Origin: Roseomonas gilardii
GTDB lineage: Bacteria > Pseudomonadota > Alphaproteobacteria > Acetobacterales > Acetobacteraceae
Direction of reading: 5' to 3'
NCBI RefSeq assembly: GCF_001941945.1
Contig: NZ_CP015583.1
Coordinates: 1 to 64,000, forward strand
Length of the DNA: 64,000 nucleotides
Part shown: piece by piece, positions 63,337 through 64,000 of the stretch
How positions within the stretch are numbered: the first letter of the stretch is position 1
Layout: every line of letters starts with the position of its first letter
Notes under the pieces: model-generated
Database searches by the model: none
What the model was told of the DNA's origin: nothing
The model's input: the letters and a program-made list of their open reading frames with translations, nothing else
Position numbers and translations under genes: made by a program

Positions 63337-64000
63337 ATGAAGACAGGTGTTGTCGTGGCACATCCTCGGCCAGGCATAGTCCAGATCACCATGGACCGTC
63401 CGGAAAGGCGCAACGCCCTCGATCGCGCGGCCTATCGAGCGCTGGCCGCGGCGCTTGCCGAAGCCGATGGCGACGATGCTGTTCGCGCCGTCGTGCTGAC
63501 CGGTGCCGAAGGATGTTTTACCGCCGGGAATGATCTTGCCGACTTCCAGGACATGGCCACCAAACCTGAATCCAGTGAGGGGCTTGCCTATCTCAAGGTG
63601 CTTGCACAGTTCTCGAAACCCGTGCTGGCTGCCGTGGAGGGATATGCGGTCGGCATCGGCACGACCATGCTGCTGCATTGCGACCTGGCCTATGCGGGTG
63701 ACACCGCGGTGTTCCGCCTCCCCTTCGTCCATCTGGGGCTGTGCCCCGAGGGAGCGTCCAGCTACCTGCTTCCCCTGGTGTCCGGTACGAAGAAAGCCTC
63801 GGAACTGCTGCTCCTGGGCGAGGCATTCACGGCGAAGGCGGCAGCGGAGGCGGGTATCATCAACGAAGTGACCGGGGCGGGAGAGGCCCTTTCCCACGCA
63901 CTTGGGAAAGCGGAGCTCCTGGCGACACTGCCACCCTCCTCCCTGGCGACCACCAAGCGGTTGCTGCGCCAGGCCCATAAGCACGCCATTGCCGAAACCC
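63337..64000 (+). CDS. Enoyl-CoA hydratase/isomerase family protein (cut by window end)
   Basis: 221 codons are visible and the C-terminus lies beyond the window. [34 protein letters not shown] (oxyanion), [20 protein letters not shown] and [19 protein letters not shown] show a crotonase. The PEGxSSY form in place of PGxGGT is usual for delta3,delta2-enoyl-CoA isomerases (ECI2-like) and some PaaG-like proteins. It takes the place of pimE in the Rhodopseudomonas scheme. AAAGG lies seven bases before the ATG at 63337, and 63322 is an alternative start. Confidence 0.87.
   Translation, partial: MKTGVVVAHPRPGIVQITMDRPERRNALDRAAYRALAAALAEADGDDAVRAVVLTGAEGCFTAGNDLADFQDMATKPESSEGLAYLKVLAQFSKPVLAAVEGYAVGIGTTMLLHCDLAYAGDTAVFRLPFVHLGLCPEGASSYLLPLVSGTKKASELLLLGEAFTAKAAAEAGIINEVTGAGEALSHALGKAELLATLPPSSLATTKRLLRQAHKHAIAET

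Overview
The window is very G+C-rich DNA with dense, often overlapping genes, frequent GTG starts and alphaproteobacterial-type proteins. It looks like a chromosomal segment of a Rhodospirillales/Acetobacteraceae bacterium, and gene content such as the Pim-type dicarboxylate cluster and the BBP2-like exopolysaccharide barrel would fit Roseomonas or a relative. That placement is inference from style and content. I see no rRNA, tRNA, CRISPR array, phage block or intact insertion sequence.

Layout. (1) 1-17.9 kb is a mixed housekeeping stretch: an RsuA/RluB-type pseudouridine synthase (cut by the window edge), a class I glutamine amidotransferase, an aminotransferase, tadA, cytochrome b561, glgX, an HNH protein, aroA, an LGFP-repeat protein, ppk2, dinB, a molbindin plus an exported pterin-fold protein, cysK, ddpX, a bestrophin-like channel and a lone FecE/BtuD-type ATPase. 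(2) 18-23.5 kb is an operon-like run: a family-1 solute-binding protein, a TIM-barrel isomerase, a D-2-hydroxyacid dehydrogenase and a HisQMP-type ABC importer without a HisJ-type binding protein. (3) 23.9-43.3 kb is a Wzx/Wzy-dependent exopolysaccharide locus with outer-membrane export protein, beta-barrel, four GT4 glycosyltransferases, an exported glycoside hydrolase, a phosphoglycosyltransferase, GalE, acyltransferase, polymerase/ligase, flippase and a Wzc/GumC-like co-polymerase. A strikingly AT-rich non-coding island (about 43.68-44.16 kb) lies upstream of the Wzc-like gene. (4) 44.4-46.0 kb is a two-gene unit, mscL followed by a GluR0-like ligand-gated channel whose potassium filter signature has been replaced. 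(5) 46.6-64 kb is a dicarboxylate/acyl-CoA degradation block. pimFABCD-like genes, etfB, etfA, a decayed ETF-ubiquinone oxidoreductase start and gcdH all read leftward. Reading rightward are a LIV-type ABC importer, a nitronate monooxygenase-family flavoprotein and a crotonase cut by the window end.

How the parts fit. The last block can be read as one pathway: importer, CoA ligase (PimA), two-subunit acyl-CoA dehydrogenase (PimCD), hydratase/dehydrogenase (PimF) and thiolase (PimB) shorten an odd-chain dicarboxylate such as pimelate to glutaryl-CoA. Glutaryl-CoA dehydrogenase then makes crotonyl-CoA, with electrons passed to ETF. The functional ETF dehydrogenase must lie elsewhere, because only its first ~45 codons remain here. 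The exopolysaccharide block contains every step class from the lipid-linked first sugar to outer-membrane export.

Two general oddities stand out. No gene in 64 kb encodes a recognisable DNA-binding transcription regulator, although several good palindromes sit in promoter regions. Three diverged copies of a roughly 250-base dispersed repeat occupy the longest non-coding gaps outside the AT-rich island.
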